A stretch of DNA of 64,000 nt from Pseudoalteromonas ostreae (GTDB lineage: Bacteria > Pseudomonadota > Gammaproteobacteria > Enterobacterales > Alteromonadaceae): NCBI RefSeq assembly GCF_018069805.1, contig NZ_JAGPYN010000004.1, forward strand, positions 124,001 through 188,000. Reading direction: 5' to 3'. Shown piece after piece: positions 51,924-61,870 of this stretch. The position numbers and the translations under genes were made by a program. A model generated the notes under the pieces. That model was given only the letters and a program-made list of their open reading frames with translations. It did no database searches and had not been told where the DNA came from. The first letter of the stretch is position 1; each line of letters opens with the position of its first letter.

Positions 51924-52214
51924 TTAATCAACATTTTCAAGTATTAGATATTCACTTAGGCCTAAGCAATCAATGGCATCTTTTAAAGGCTCACTTTGCC
52001 CAACCCAAATAATTTTGTGATGTACGCACAGCAAGTGCTTTTGCAAAGCACACAATAGTTGAATCGAAGCAGTATCTACGCGCACAACTTCACTAATGTC
52101 TAAGCAAACATCATCATTGCTGTGTAATTCTTGTAGCAAGTCTTGGTGTAAATTTTCAACTTGGGTGATTGCTAATTCAGCGGGAAGCTTCATCATATTG
52201 TTCGCACTTTCCAT
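51924..52214 (-). CDS. STAS-domain protein of the chemotaxis operon
   Basis: A 96-residue STAS domain (anti-sigma factor antagonist-like): VCLDISEVVRVDTASIQLLCALQKHL, with Asp-Thr-Ala-Ser at the site where such proteins are phosphorylated. It is the first gene of the cheY-cheA-cheW cluster, 10 bp before cheY. STAS proteins in this position are common in marine gammaproteobacteria; a link to chemotaxis signalling is likely but not defined. Confidence 0.88.
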   Translation of the reverse strand: MESANNMMKLPAELAITQVENLHQDLLQELHSNDDVCLDISEVVRVDTASIQLLCALQKHLLCVHHKIIWVGQSEPLKDAIDCLGLSEYLILENVD

Positions 52215-52309
52215 GTTTAACTAATTCATAACAAAAGCTTAGACTGAGTTAGTAAAAATGCCATAAATGCGTTGAAAAAAGAGTGAAATTATTTACCGAA
52301 GAGAAAAGT

Positions 52310-52332
52310 AAAAAGGAGCCAAACGCCCCTCG
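52310..52332 (-). terminator. Rho-independent terminator of the cytochrome oxidase operon
   Basis: On the minus strand GGGGC, loop GTTTG, GCTCC (one G-U pair) is followed by five T, 27 bp after the SCO1 stop. Confidence 0.65.
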
Positions 52333-52358
52333 AAAAGAATTAAAATATACTTATTTTA

Positions 52359-52982
52359 TTAATAATGATCCGCAATCTGCTTAAATTCAGTTATTAATAA
52401 TTTAGCATTAATTAACGGCACACTGCCTTGTTTAAATTCAGGTTTAAATATAGCTCGTACCGCTCCTTGAGGGTCAACCATAGCAACTGAAGCACTATGG
52501 TCAACGGCATATTCTTGCTCATCACTATTACTAATTGCGTAAATTAAACCTAACTCTCTAACTAGTGGAAATAAATCTTTATGCTCTCCTGAAACCGCTA
52601 AAAAATTAGGGTTAAAATAATCAATGTAGGCTTTGCGTTTAGCAACTGTATCACGTTTTGGATCAACCGCTAAAAACCAAATTTGCAGCGGGTATTCATC
52701 TTTCAACGCTTTATAAGCACCATTGAGCTTAGCTAATGTCAGTGGGCAAATATCTGGGCAACTAGTATAACCTAAGAACACTAAGTTCCATTGGCCTTGC
52801 AATGTTTGCTTAGTTACTGACTGGGCATTTTGGTCTTGTAAAGTAAAATCACTCAAAGGTTTCGCTTGTTCATATACCAAGGCTTCAACATCAGGCATAG
52901 TGCTGTCACTACAAGCTGTTAACAATAATAAACTTAATGCCAACCACATACTCGTCCCAAATTTAATTACTAAGCTTTTCAT
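52359..52982 (-). CDS. SCO1/SenC copper chaperone lipoprotein
   Basis: SCO proteins deliver copper to the CuA site of cytochrome oxidase subunit II. The 207-residue product has a lipoprotein signal (LALSLLLLTACSDS), the thioredoxin fold with the copper cysteines in GYTSCPDICPLTLAKL and the copper His in VDHSASVAMVDP. The ATG at 52982 overlaps the ctaB stop in ATGA. Last gene of the operon. Confidence 0.94.
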   Translation of the reverse strand: MKSLVIKFGTSMWLALSLLLLTACSDSTMPDVEALVYEQAKPLSDFTLQDQNAQSVTKQTLQGQWNLVFLGYTSCPDICPLTLAKLNGAYKALKDEYPLQIWFLAVDPKRDTVAKRKAYIDYFNPNFLAVSGEHKDLFPLVRELGLIYAISNSDEQEYAVDHSASVAMVDPQGAVRAIFKPEFKQGSVPLINAKLLITEFKQIADHY

Positions 52983-53887
52983 ATAAAAAACCACTTATCT
53001 ATAAATAATGCGATAAAGAGTATCATTAAATGAATAATTGAAAAACGAAATAAATCCATTGCCTTTTCGTCATTTCCCGCTGTTTTTAGTTTCACAGCTT
53101 TGTAGATGAAAATTCCATTAAGCAGTGTCGCAGAAACTAAATAAATGCTCCCCGACATACCGATTAAATAAGGTAATACACATACCAAAGCTAATAAAAT
53201 AGAGTATGCAACTACGCAGGTTTTACAAAAATCAATGCCATGAGTGACTGGCAGCATGGGGATTTTAGCGCGTTCGTAATCACTTTTTCGAGCGATTGCC
53301 AACGCCCAAAAATGTGGCGGAGTCCAAGTAAATATAATCATCACCAACAACCAAGGAGCCGCTGCCATATGACCAGTTTCAGATACCCACCCTAACAGCG
53401 GCGGCATAGCACCGGCCAACCCTCCTATAACAATATTTTGTGGCGTTGCACGCTTTAAAAATGAGGTATAAATAAACGCATAACCAACTAACGCAAATAA
53501 GGTTAATACCGCTGTTAAAGTATTAGCCCAAACCATCAACATAATGAAACCACTCACGCCAATAACAGCTGCAAAACTTAATGCATGCCGTTTAGATAGC
53601 CGTCCCTTCGCCACTGGTCGATGGCGAGTACGTGCCATTTTGCTATCGATCTCGCTATCAACCACATGATTGATCACCGCAGCCGCTGCGGATAACAAGC
53701 CAATCCCCAGTAAACTAATAAACTGTACGCCAATACCACGACCAACATCGGGGGCCAGCGCTAAACCAACCCATGCTGTTAATACCAACATCGCGACTAC
53801 TTTAAATTTACTGATCGCTAAATAATCATTTATTAAGCCGCTAATTTGGCTAGGTGCTAACTTTGTTATTGCTATTAATGGTGTCAT
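52979..53887 (-). CDS. ctaB: Protoheme IX farnesyltransferase (heme O synthase)
   Basis: Adds a farnesyl group to heme b to make heme O, the first step of heme A synthesis. The 302-residue polytopic membrane protein has the prenyl-diphosphate Asp motifs NHVVDSEIDSKMARTRHRP and ARKSDYERAKIPMLP, and GWVSETGHM. The ATG at 53887, preceded by AGGGGCAG, is 8 bp after the ctaA stop; the longer frame to 53923 overlaps ctaA. Confidence 0.95.
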   Translation of the reverse strand: MTPLIAITKLAPSQISGLINDYLAISKFKVVAMLVLTAWVGLALAPDVGRGIGVQFISLLGIGLLSAAAAVINHVVDSEIDSKMARTRHRPVAKGRLSKRHALSFAAVIGVSGFIMLMVWANTLTAVLTLFALVGYAFIYTSFLKRATPQNIVIGGLAGAMPPLLGWVSETGHMAAAPWLLVMIIFTWTPPHFWALAIARKSDYERAKIPMLPVTHGIDFCKTCVVAYSILLALVCVLPYLIGMSGSIYLVSATLLNGIFIYKAVKLKTAGNDEKAMDLFRFSIIHLMILFIALFIDKWFFI

Positions 53888-53895
53888 AACTGCCC

Positions 53896-54885
53896 CTATG
53901 TACGTGCTTTTAAGTAAAAACATAAACGAACGACTGTTAACAATAGTATGGCAGCCATTAAATTATGTGCCAGTGTAACGCCGAGCGGGAAATGCCAATG
54001 CACAACCGCCAAGCCCAAACAAATTTGACACAGCAACGCGACCAATACGGAGACTGTACAATGCTTTATTTTTCTTGACACAGCACGGCTATAAATGCGC
54101 CACATGATCAGCGCTAATACTACACAGGTAACTAACGCCCACATTCGATGTAATAAATGGATCGACATTCTAGCCTGCTGTGAAAGTACACCATATTCAT
54201 AAGTACTTTGCTCTAATGGCAACTGAAATACACTACTCAATGAAAACGGCTGCCCGTAACTACACAACGGCAAGCCATTGCAGTGCGGCGCCGCATAATT
54301 AGCAGCAAGCCAACCGCCTAGCGCTATTTGCAATACCAACACCACTAATGCGACTAGACTAAGTTTAAAGTAATGCCGAGCGGGTGCGTCGCCGCCAAAA
54401 ATTGGTTTTGCCGTTAACCGGAAATACAATAATGCAACTAATGATAAAATACTAAACCCACCCAATAAGTGCCCTAATACAATCAGCGGCTGCAAATTCA
54501 TGGTAACAGTCCACATCCCTAAAGCCGCTTGAAACACCACCAGTATTAGTAATAGTAAGGGTAATTTAATTGGCGTGGTTGGATATTGACGTTTTAATAA
54601 AGCCAATATAAATAACGCTAAAATAAGTAAACCTAACGTGCCTGCAAAATAGCGATGGATCATTTCTTTCCACGCTTTAGCGGTTTCGAACATCATATCT
54701 GGGTAGGTTTGCTCGACATAGGCTAAATCAGCCTCATGCTTAGGCACCGTCAAAAAGCCATAGCAACCGGGCCAATCCGGACAACCCAATCCGGCATCAC
54801 TCAAGCGCGTGTAAGCCCCTAAGCCAACAACTAAGATCGATAATATAAAAGTGGCTAATACCAAATGTTTATAGTTTTTATACAT
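53896..54885 (-). CDS. ctaA: Heme A synthase (CtaA/COX15)
   Basis: Oxidises the C8 methyl of heme O to give heme A for cytochrome oxidase. Eight spans, with the heme-ligand and signature regions VVGLGAYTRLSDAGLGCPDWPGCYG, EMIHRYFAGTLGLL, LGHLLGG, NYAAPHCNGLPLC and IHLLHRMWAL. The ATG at 54885 has AAGGAG 8 bases upstream. It continues directly into ctaB. Confidence 0.94.
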   Translation of the reverse strand: MYKNYKHLVLATFILSILVVGLGAYTRLSDAGLGCPDWPGCYGFLTVPKHEADLAYVEQTYPDMMFETAKAWKEMIHRYFAGTLGLLILALFILALLKRQYPTTPIKLPLLLLILVVFQAALGMWTVTMNLQPLIVLGHLLGGFSILSLVALLYFRLTAKPIFGGDAPARHYFKLSLVALVVLVLQIALGGWLAANYAAPHCNGLPLCSYGQPFSLSSVFQLPLEQSTYEYGVLSQQARMSIHLLHRMWALVTCVVLALIMWRIYSRAVSRKIKHCTVSVLVALLCQICLGLAVVHWHFPLGVTLAHNLMAAILLLTVVRLCFYLKART

Positions 54886-54902
54886 AATTGGCACTCCTTA
54901 AT

Positions 54903-55397
54903 TTAGCTTGAACGCGAATAGTTAAGTAATTTTTTTAAATCTTTTAACAGTCCTTTTTGAGTCAAACGGTTTTGCTGTGGCTCACTATGGTAAGGATACT
55001 GCAAGACCACTAAGCCCATATGATCAATTAGATATAAACTAGCGGGTTGCAGTACATCAACCTCAGGTAGTTGCCGCCATGGCAGATCTTTTTGTTGTGT
55101 CTGCCCAAGGATGGCTACATCGACCTTGTCTTGATTTTTAGCAAGGGCGACATAGAGGTTATCTAGCGCTTGTAACTGCTGTGCACAAGCTTGCTGGCAT
55201 TGTGCTGGGTGATTTAAAGCAATAGTCCATTGTTTATGCTCCGTTTTTTGCCAATCTTGTAGTTTTATTTCCTGTGTTAAAAATTCCCCTTGATTACTCG
55301 ATGCACTAGGTATCCACTCAAGCTTTAACGTCAAATACGCCAGTATTAAAGGCACTAAACAACAGCCAATAAATATTAATAACGGATTGTTTTTCAT
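54903..55397 (-). CDS. Cytochrome oxidase operon protein of unknown function
   Basis: The 164-residue protein has an N-terminal membrane anchor (LLIFIGCCLVPLILAYLTL) and a periplasmic region with a Cys pair (HPAQCQQACAQQL) and a YLIDHMGLVVLQYPYHS strand, suggestive of a degenerate thioredoxin-like fold as in SCO proteins. Genes of this kind often lie between SURF1 and ctaA. A role in copper or heme insertion is likely by position only. Confidence 0.82.
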   Translation of the reverse strand: MKNNPLLIFIGCCLVPLILAYLTLKLEWIPSASSNQGEFLTQEIKLQDWQKTEHKQWTIALNHPAQCQQACAQQLQALDNLYVALAKNQDKVDVAILGQTQQKDLPWRQLPEVDVLQPASLYLIDHMGLVVLQYPYHSEPQQNRLTQKGLLKDLKKLLNYSRSS

Positions 55398-56131
55398 TAT
55401 AATTCCTTCTTTTTACAAGCAAATACAGCAATAACAAGGCAGGCAATCGCAATCAATAACCACTGCACTGCATAGGCTTGATGTTTTTCGGGGCTCATCA
55501 CCACAGCTTGGTAATGCGGCGCAGCAATCTCATCCGCGATACCTTGCCGATAACCAATAAAGTCAATCATGTCGCGACCTGTTTGCTGTGAAAACAATGC
55601 TAAATCGATAATTTGTACACGCTTTGGCCATGCTGCCGTATTGTGTTGTGCATCTTGCAAAGTAAAGCCACTGAGCTTTCCTTGCTTTAATTGCACGGTC
55701 ATTGCCAAAGGAGTCGATGGGAGGTTTATATTGGGGAGTTGCTGGCGAGTCAGTGGTGCTTTAACCCAACCCAAATTTACCAACAGAGTTTGCTTACTTT
55801 GCTGTAAACGCAGCAAGGTAAGTACATCGTAGCCAACCTGACCTTGGTAAACTTGATTATCTAACAACCAATATTGCTGCGTATCTAGCACTCCAGAGAT
55901 ACTTATCTGTAAGCCCGTTTTATTCCAATCACTAGGCAGTTGCTGCATTTGCTGCCAGCTCATTACTCCCTGACTTTGCAGGGCTGCTATTTGTGTTAAT
56001 TGCTCAGTTTTACTTTCAGCTCGCTGTAGTTGCCAATACCCTAGGCGTAAACACACCAATACCACAATGGTTACCACGCAAATGGTAATAATTGAGCTAA
56101 GCTTTTGTTTACGCCATAAAATTAACTGCAT
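55397..56131 (-). CDS. SURF1-family cytochrome oxidase assembly protein
   Basis: A 244-residue protein with two membrane spans (about 14-31 and 222-239) around a periplasmic domain, the SURF1/Shy1 layout. Signatures LGYWQLQRAESK, LLNLGWV-like LVNLGWVKAP and HQAYAVQWLLIAIACLVI are visible. SURF1 helps insert heme A into subunit I. Its start codon is only 12 bp from that of the divergent DUF2909 gene, so its message must come from upstream, through the opposite-strand gene. Confidence 0.93.
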   Translation of the reverse strand: MQLILWRKQKLSSIITICVVTIVVLVCLRLGYWQLQRAESKTEQLTQIAALQSQGVMSWQQMQQLPSDWNKTGLQISISGVLDTQQYWLLDNQVYQGQVGYDVLTLLRLQQSKQTLLVNLGWVKAPLTRQQLPNINLPSTPLAMTVQLKQGKLSGFTLQDAQHNTAAWPKRVQIIDLALFSQQTGRDMIDFIGYRQGIADEIAAPHYQAVVMSPEKHQAYAVQWLLIAIACLVIAVFACKKKEL

Positions 56132-56143
56132 AAAGGTGACCCA

Positions 56144-56458
56144 GTGATTATTAAAATTATTATCGTACTGTTGCTACTATTTATACTTTTTAACTTGTTC
56201 CGTGCCTTATTTATTATGGTATCGGGTAAAACAAATGGACGGCCTATGTCTCACTATTTAGGCCGTCGTGTGCTGTTTTCTGTTATCGTTTTAGTGATTG
56301 TTATTGCGGCCCTTAAACTAGGTTTCATTCACAGTAACTCCTCACCAATTGATAAAGTTACAGCACATATACAAACACAAATAAACACAACCACACCACA
56401 TCAACAAAATGCCAATACCAAGCTGCGGCTTGAAACGCAAAATGTTTATCTGGGCTAA
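56144..56458 (+). CDS. DUF2909 twin-TM protein, opposite to the cox operon
   Basis: The 104-residue product has two spans (about 3-25 and 45-62) with GRPMSHYLGRRVLFSVIVLV, the DUF2909 pattern. The start is GTG at 56144 with AAGGTG just upstream, inside the 12-bp gap to SURF1. Family members usually end soon after the second span (about 70 residues); here the frame continues for some 40 more, Asn/Gln/Thr-rich, and overlaps the 3' end of COX3 by 101 bp on the other strand. Loss of an earlier stop codon would explain the tail. Function unknown. Confidence 0.78.
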   Translation: MIIKIIIVLLLLFILFNLFRALFIMVSGKTNGRPMSHYLGRRVLFSVIVLVIVIAALKLGFIHSNSSPIDKVTAHIQTQINTTTPHQQNANTKLRLETQNVYLG

Positions 56459-57233
56459 AGTGGCCTTTTAGAATCCGGATCAGGATAACTAATAATAAAA
56501 TAGTTCCTAAGGTCACATGCATACCATGAAAGCCGGTTAGTAAAAAGAAAGTATTACCATATACGCCAGCATCTAAGGTCAGCCCTAAATCCTGATAAGC
56601 ATGCATATACTCTACGACTTGCAGCACTAAAAAACAGACCCCTAATGCGATTGTCAGTGCCATAAATACTTTTAATGGCCCACGCTTATTGTTCTCCATG
56701 CCTATATGAGCAAAATGTAAGGTAACTGACGAGGTCAGTAATATTAATGTGTTGATCAGTGGTAAACCTTGCCACCCCATAGCTTGTGTTGTGCCACCGC
56801 CTGGGGTTGTCACTAACGGCCAGATTGCTTCAAAAGTAGGCCACAGTACCTCATTGGTCATGGCATTGTTGCCGGCGCCGCCAAGCCAAGGCACAGAGAT
56901 CATCCGGGCATAAAAAAGGGCACCGAAAAAAGCCATAAAAAACATTACTTCAGAGAAAATAAACCAGCTCATACCTTGACGAAACGAGCGATCCATTTGC
57001 GCTGAATATAAGCCTTGATCAGATTCTTCAATGACATTTTTAAACCACCGAAATAGCATAAACACTAACACAGCAATTCCTGCGTAAAGCACATAATGGC
57101 CTGCACCACCGCCACTGCTTGCTTGCATTACAGTAAGACCTGCACCAACAGCAATAAAAAACATTGCAAGTGCGCCAACTATTGGCCATGGGCTTTGTGC
57201 AGGAACATAATATTTTTCGTAATTTTTATCCAT
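56358..57233 (-). CDS. ctaE: Cytochrome c oxidase subunit III
   Basis: A 291-residue seven-span protein: YYVPAQSPWPIVGALAMF, MSWFIFSEVMFFMAFFGALFYAR, LILLTSSVTLHFAHIGM, GFHGMHVTLGTILL and the end AWYWHFVDVVWLCLFVFVYVL. It stabilises subunit I and proton uptake. It lies between the CtaG and SURF1 genes in the usual order. Confidence 0.96.
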   Translation of the reverse strand: MDKNYEKYYVPAQSPWPIVGALAMFFIAVGAGLTVMQASSGGGAGHYVLYAGIAVLVFMLFRWFKNVIEESDQGLYSAQMDRSFRQGMSWFIFSEVMFFMAFFGALFYARMISVPWLGGAGNNAMTNEVLWPTFEAIWPLVTTPGGGTTQAMGWQGLPLINTLILLTSSVTLHFAHIGMENNKRGPLKVFMALTIALGVCFLVLQVVEYMHAYQDLGLTLDAGVYGNTFFLLTGFHGMHVTLGTILLLVILIRILKGHFSPDKHFAFQAAAWYWHFVDVVWLCLFVFVYVL

Positions 57234-57269
57234 TTTGTTTGCTCCTAATTAACTATTAGCTTGGCTAAC

Positions 57270-57797
57270 CTAGTTACTAGCTACTATTTGCCCACTAATA
57301 TCAAACACGGTATAAGACAAAGTTAACTCTTCAACATCTTCAGGTAATTGCGTATCGACATAAAAAAGCAGTTTAAATTCCACTTCTTCACCCGCTTTCA
57401 AAGGTTGTTGATCGAAACAAAAGCAAGCCATTTTATGTAAATATTTAGCTGCTTTACCTGGAGACACAGACGGCACAGCTTGCATAACTTTATCTTCATT
57501 ACTGGTATTTTTCGCTCTAAACAGCACTTCGCGCATTGCTCCAGGCTTTACTACTACACTATACTCATGTGATTGCACCTCAAATGGCGCTCCACTTTGC
57601 GCATGAGTTGTAAAGCTAATGTCGATTTCTCGTGCCTCATTAACTATGCTACTTTGCTTTGCTTGCTCTAACGAAGGCTTACCATTGAGGCCTGTTACAT
57701 CACAAAAAACGTCATACAACGGCACCAAAGCAAACGCAAAAGCAAACATACCTAGGCATATCAACACTAAGCGCTTAAATAATGGTGCGTGGCTCAT
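57270..57797 (-). CDS. ctaG: Cytochrome oxidase assembly protein CtaG/Cox11
   Basis: A membrane-anchored copper chaperone that builds the CuB site of subunit I. One span (about 8-28), then the periplasmic immunoglobulin-like domain with VPLYDVFCDVTGLNGK and the copper motif KMACFCFDQQPL. Length 175. Its start overlaps the ctaD stop by one base. Confidence 0.94.
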   Translation of the reverse strand: MSHAPLFKRLVLICLGMFAFAFALVPLYDVFCDVTGLNGKPSLEQAKQSSIVNEAREIDISFTTHAQSGAPFEVQSHEYSVVVKPGAMREVLFRAKNTSNEDKVMQAVPSVSPGKAAKYLHKMACFCFDQQPLKAGEEVEFKLLFYVDTQLPEDVEELTLSYTVFDISGQIVASN

Positions 57798-59395
57798 TAC
57801 TTGATCTCCGGCGGTGTTTCAAAGGTATGATAAGGCGCAGGTGAATCTACTTCCCACTCTAAACCTTCAGCTCCATCCCAAACCTTCGCGGGCACTTTAT
57901 CGCCGCCACGCGCACACTTAAATACTACAACCACAAATAACAATTGTGATAAACCAAAGGCAAACCCGCCAAGACTAATAATCGCATTAAAGTCTGCAAA
58001 TTGGAGTGCGTAATCAGGAATTCGCCGTGGCATACCAGCAAGACCAACAAAATGCATAGGAAAAAACAGCACATTCACGCTCACTAACGACAACCAAAAA
58101 TGCCATTTAGCCAAGGTAATATTGAACATATTTCCCGTCCATTTTGGCAGCCAATAATACGCCCCGGCCATAATTGAGAATATCGCTCCAGTCACGAGCA
58201 CATAATGAAAATGAGCAACTACAAAGTACGTATCGTGGTATTGAAAATCAGCGGGAGTAATCGCTAGCATCAACCCTGAGAAACCACCCACAGTGAATAA
58301 CACAATAAAGGCAATACTAAATAACATAGGCACTTCAAAGCTGATTGAACCACGCCACATAGTGGCTACCCAGTTAAATACTTTGACCCCTGTGGGCACC
58401 GATATCAGCATAGTTGCATACATAAAAAATAATTCTCCAGCGACTGGCATACCAGTGGTAAACATGTGATGTGCCCAAACTATAAAGCTCAGTAAAGCAA
58501 TTGACGATGTGGCATATACCATAGAGGCATAACCAAATAATTTTTTACGCGAAAAAGTTGGCACTATGGTCGAGATAATGCCAAAGGCTGGTAATATCAT
58601 AATGTATACTTCAGGGTGACCAAAAAACCAAAATATGTGCTGGAACATCACCGGGTCGCCTCCCCCTGCGGCATCAAAAAAGCTGGTAGCAAAATACTTA
58701 TCGGTCAATACCATAGTAACGGCGCCAGCCAATACTGGCATCACAGCAATTAATAAAAAAGCGGTGATTAACCATGTCCAGGCAAACAATGGCAGTTTCA
58801 TCCAAGTCATACCCGGCGCTCGAAGATTAACGATGGTCACAATGACATTAATTGCCCCCATAATTGAGCTGATACCCATAATATGCACCGAAAACACAAA
58901 TAATGCAGTGTTATCATTGCTGTATGTGGTGGAAAGCGGCGCATAGAATGTCCAGCCAAATGCAGGTCCGCCACCAGGCATAAACAATGACGCTAATAGA
59001 ATCAAGAATGCGAACGGTAGAATCCAAAAACTCCAATTGTTCATCCGTGGTAATGCCATATCTGGCGCGCCAATCATCAAAGGCACCATCCAGTTCGCAA
59101 GCCCCGTAAAGGCTGGCATAACGGCACCAAATACCATGATCAAGCCATGTACTGTGGTCATTTGATTGAAAAAGTGCGGGTCGACTAACTGTAGTCCAGG
59201 TTGAAATAACTCTGCACGGATCACCATTGCCATAGCGCCACCAATTAGAAACATGGTGAGCGAAAAGATTAAATATAAGCTACCGATATCTTTATGGTTA
59301 GTAGTATAAAGCCAGCGCTTAAACCCTTTTGCGGCGTGATGATGCCCATCATGATGTGCGACTTGATCGTGTTGTTGCTCTGTTACACTGCTCAT
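57797..59395 (-). CDS. ctaD: Cytochrome c oxidase subunit I
   Basis: The 532-residue catalytic subunit with twelve spans. Seen are the low-spin heme His region ([17 protein letters not shown]), the CuB/Tyr cross-link motif [27 protein letters not shown] (His-His of CuB), the K-channel region, and [14 protein letters not shown] with heme a and a3 ligands. It reduces O2 to water and pumps protons. N-terminal His-rich stretch [16 protein letters not shown] is a common feature. Confidence 0.97.
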   Translation of the reverse strand: MSSVTEQQHDQVAHHDGHHHAAKGFKRWLYTTNHKDIGSLYLIFSLTMFLIGGAMAMVIRAELFQPGLQLVDPHFFNQMTTVHGLIMVFGAVMPAFTGLANWMVPLMIGAPDMALPRMNNWSFWILPFAFLILLASLFMPGGGPAFGWTFYAPLSTTYSNDNTALFVFSVHIMGISSIMGAINVIVTIVNLRAPGMTWMKLPLFAWTWLITAFLLIAVMPVLAGAVTMVLTDKYFATSFFDAAGGGDPVMFQHIFWFFGHPEVYIMILPAFGIISTIVPTFSRKKLFGYASMVYATSSIALLSFIVWAHHMFTTGMPVAGELFFMYATMLISVPTGVKVFNWVATMWRGSISFEVPMLFSIAFIVLFTVGGFSGLMLAITPADFQYHDTYFVVAHFHYVLVTGAIFSIMAGAYYWLPKWTGNMFNITLAKWHFWLSLVSVNVLFFPMHFVGLAGMPRRIPDYALQFADFNAIISLGGFAFGLSQLLFVVVVFKCARGGDKVPAKVWDGAEGLEWEVDSPAPYHTFETPPEIK

Positions 59396-60537
59396 TATTT
59401 AGCCTCCGAAGTTGCATCAATCGCGGCTTGTATCTGACTCGGTTGAATTACATCCCCAGTGTCATTGCCCCATGCATTACGCTTATAGGTGATCACAGCT
59501 GCCAGCTGCTTGATTGATAACTGCTTGTCAAATGCTTGCATCGCAGTACCTGGGCGACCATGAAGCACTACATCAATATGATCTTTAATATCTCCTAATA
59601 CTACCGGGCTGCCTTTGAGCGCAGGGAAAACACCCGGTAAGCCCATGCCAGTAGGTTGGTGGCATGCAGCGCAACTGGCCATATAGACTTGCTCACCGAG
59701 TGTCATTAATTCTTCTTTTGGTAATGTCTGATCTAACAAAGCAGCATCAGCGATTGCAGCTTTTTCTTTTGCCTGCTTAGCTTCGCTCAACCAGTTTGCA
59801 AAAGCTTGCTCAGATCTAGCTTCCACAACCACTGGCATAAAACCGTGGTCTTTGCCACACAATTCAGCGCATTGCCCGCGATAAATACCCTCTTCATTTA
59901 TTTTCGTCCACGTTTCATTAATAAACCCTGGATTAGCATCTTTTTTAACTGCAAAATCTGGCACCCACCAAGAGTGGATCACATCATCTGAAGTCATTAA
60001 AAAGCGTACTTTTTTATTGATCGGTAAGACTAAAGGTTTGTCTACTTCAAGTAGGTAAGTATTCGTTTTATCCGCTTGATTAGTTATTTGTTGTTGCGGG
60101 GTCGATAAAATAGAGTAAAAAGCAACATCTTCGCCCATATACTCATAGTGCCATTTCCATTGCGATCCGGTAATTTTAATAGTGAGATCAGCTTTACTTG
60201 CATCCTCCATCGCAATCAGTGTTTTGGTAGCAGGCACTGCCATAGCAATGAGAATAACAAATGGAATAGCTGTCCAAAGTATTTCAACTTTAGTGCTTTC
60301 GTGGAACTGAGCTGGAATAGCCCCTTTTGATTTACGGTGATGGATCAGCGCCCAAAACATCACGGCGAACACGATAATCCCAATCACACAACATATAATA
60401 AATATTGTCATGTGCAGTTGATAAACATTATTACTTATATCTGTTACACCTTCGCGCATATTAAATTGGCTATTAGCCAACAATTGCTGCGGAAGCATAA
60501 GTAATATAAGCCACAAGGTAGAGCTCAATTTACCCAT
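59395..60537 (-). CDS. ctaC: Cytochrome c oxidase subunit II with fused cytochrome c domain
   Basis: A 380-residue caa3-type subunit II. Signal peptide ([18 protein letters not shown]), two membrane spans, then the CuA domain with [11 protein letters not shown] and the copper site [14 protein letters not shown], and a C-terminal cytochrome c domain with heme site CAACH and axial Met in the [17 protein letters not shown] region. The ATG at 60537 has AAGGAG upstream; the longer frame to 60588 is not needed. First gene of the ctaC-ctaD-ctaG-ctaE operon; it accepts electrons from cytochrome c. Confidence 0.95.
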   Translation of the reverse strand: MGKLSSTLWLILLMLPQQLLANSQFNMREGVTDISNNVYQLHMTIFIICCVIGIIVFAVMFWALIHHRKSKGAIPAQFHESTKVEILWTAIPFVILIAMAVPATKTLIAMEDASKADLTIKITGSQWKWHYEYMGEDVAFYSILSTPQQQITNQADKTNTYLLEVDKPLVLPINKKVRFLMTSDDVIHSWWVPDFAVKKDANPGFINETWTKINEEGIYRGQCAELCGKDHGFMPVVVEARSEQAFANWLSEAKQAKEKAAIADAALLDQTLPKEELMTLGEQVYMASCAACHQPTGMGLPGVFPALKGSPVVLGDIKDHIDVVLHGRPGTAMQAFDKQLSIKQLAAVITYKRNAWGNDTGDVIQPSQIQAAIDATSEAK

Positions 60538-60890
60538 GTGACGGCTCCTTTTGATGCTATTGCAAGACGCAAAGCGAAAAGGCGGCACTGCTTTTTCACG
60601 CCAATTCGTTATTTTTTATTGTTACTGGGTATTAACCAATTAGTTAAAAAATGAACAATTAGCAAGTTTTAAGAGTAATTAAATTCTGTTTTCCTGTACA
60701 AATAACAGCTAAAAATCAGCGCGTTATTTTGTAATAAGAGATAATATTAAGGTGATAAAATCAGCTGGTAAGAAGAGTTGATAAGGCTTTAAGCGCTATA
60801 ATTACGTATATATAAAGCCTAACCATTAAAGCAGTCAAAATAAAATGCACCAAATTTTACCAGTTTAGTGCAATATATAGATCAAAAAAT
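60538..60890. other. 353-bp region between lexA and the cytochrome oxidase operon
   Basis: Very AT-rich, with no coding frame. The promoter of ctaC must lie here. I see no clear terminator for lexA; short inverted patches near 60780-60830 (AAGGCTTTAAGCGC ... AAGCCT) are the only candidate structure. Confidence 0.4.
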
Positions 60891-61508
60891 TTACATCCAA
60901 TCAGCGTTGCGGATCACACCAACAGCTAATCCTTCAATATTGAAAGATTCATGTTCAAGGTCCACTTCAATCGGTGAAAATTCATCATTTTCAGCATGTA
61001 AAAAAACTTTTTTACCTGCTTTTTCAAGGCGTTTTACTGTTACATCGTCATCAACACGGGCAACCACTACCTGGCCATTTTCAGCCACTTGAGTGCTGTG
61101 TACTGCCAATAAGTCGCCATCCATAATACCAATGTCTTTCATACTCATACCTTGCACACGCAGTAAAAAATCAGCAGCTGGTTTAAACAATAGCGGATCA
61201 ACTTTGCAGTGACTTTCAACATGCTGCTCAGCCAAAATAGGTTCACCAGCGGCAACTCTACCTATCAGAGGTAAACCAAGTTGTTCCGGCTCATCCTCTT
61301 CAACTAACTGAATACCTCGGCTAGCACCAGGCTTCATTTTAATAACGCCCTTTTTCGCTAATGCCTTTAAATGTTCTTCCGCAGCATTAGCACTTTTAAA
61401 ACCTAACGTTTGCGCAATCTCAGCACGGGTTGGCGGCATACCGGTATCTTTAATAAACACTTTAATAAGTTCGAGAATTTGAGCTTGGCGATTCGTTAAT
61501 GGGCGCAT
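60891..61508 (-). CDS. lexA: SOS repressor LexA
   Basis: A 205-residue repressor-protease. The winged helix-turn-helix ([41 protein letters not shown]) binds SOS boxes; the C-terminal S24 peptidase has the cleavage site AAGEP ([13 protein letters not shown]), catalytic Ser in [10 protein letters not shown] and Lys in [10 protein letters not shown]. RecA filaments trigger self-cleavage. Two boxes lie just upstream (separate entries), so it controls itself. Confidence 0.97.
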   Translation of the reverse strand: MRPLTNRQAQILELIKVFIKDTGMPPTRAEIAQTLGFKSANAAEEHLKALAKKGVIKMKPGASRGIQLVEEDEPEQLGLPLIGRVAAGEPILAEQHVESHCKVDPLLFKPAADFLLRVQGMSMKDIGIMDGDLLAVHSTQVAENGQVVVARVDDDVTVKRLEKAGKKVFLHAENDEFSPIEVDLEHESFNIEGLAVGVIRNADWM

Positions 61509-61512
61509 ACAA

Positions 61513-61528
61513 CTGGTTTTCCATACAG
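61513..61528. promoter_or_regulatory. Second, weaker LexA box of the lexA promoter
   Basis: CTGTATGGAAAACCAG on the lexA strand keeps CTGT-N8-xCAG with one mismatch (C for A). It lies 5-20 bp before the lexA ATG. Confidence 0.6.
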
Positions 61529-61537
61529 TACATTTAA

Positions 61538-61553
61538 CTGTGAGTATATACAG
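61538..61553. promoter_or_regulatory. LexA box (SOS box) upstream of lexA
   Basis: CTGTATATACTCACAG on the lexA strand is a perfect CTGT-N8-ACAG with AT-rich core, the gammaproteobacterial SOS box, 30-45 bp before the lexA start codon. Two tandem boxes are also found before E. coli lexA. Confidence 0.92.
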
Positions 61554-61870
61554 TTATCTGAAAATCGCAAATATAAATTGGTTTAAAATCGCGCCGTTAA
61601 TAACAAGCTCATGCTATTTAAATCCCTTCCAGAATCAAGCGCAGGTCCAAGCTCAAACTTTCGACATGCTGACTAAACCAATATCGAGTTGATGTTTTGT
61701 ACTAACAACTACCGTGGACTGAACAACAAGACTTATAAATACCTTTTCTATCATTCTTAGAACTATTAACAGTTAAATAATAAAGGTACATTTTATTTTT
61801 ATGATCTTAACTGTAGGAAAATATTTAAAAGTGTAGACTGACTTAGTAAATAACTTACTGAGGTAGACTG
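61554..61870. other. 317-bp divergent region between lexA and thioesterase genes
   Basis: No coding frame or RNA gene recognised. It must hold the thioesterase promoter; an AT-rich stretch lies at 61770-61840. GAGGT stands 8 bases before the thioesterase ATG. Confidence 0.4.
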
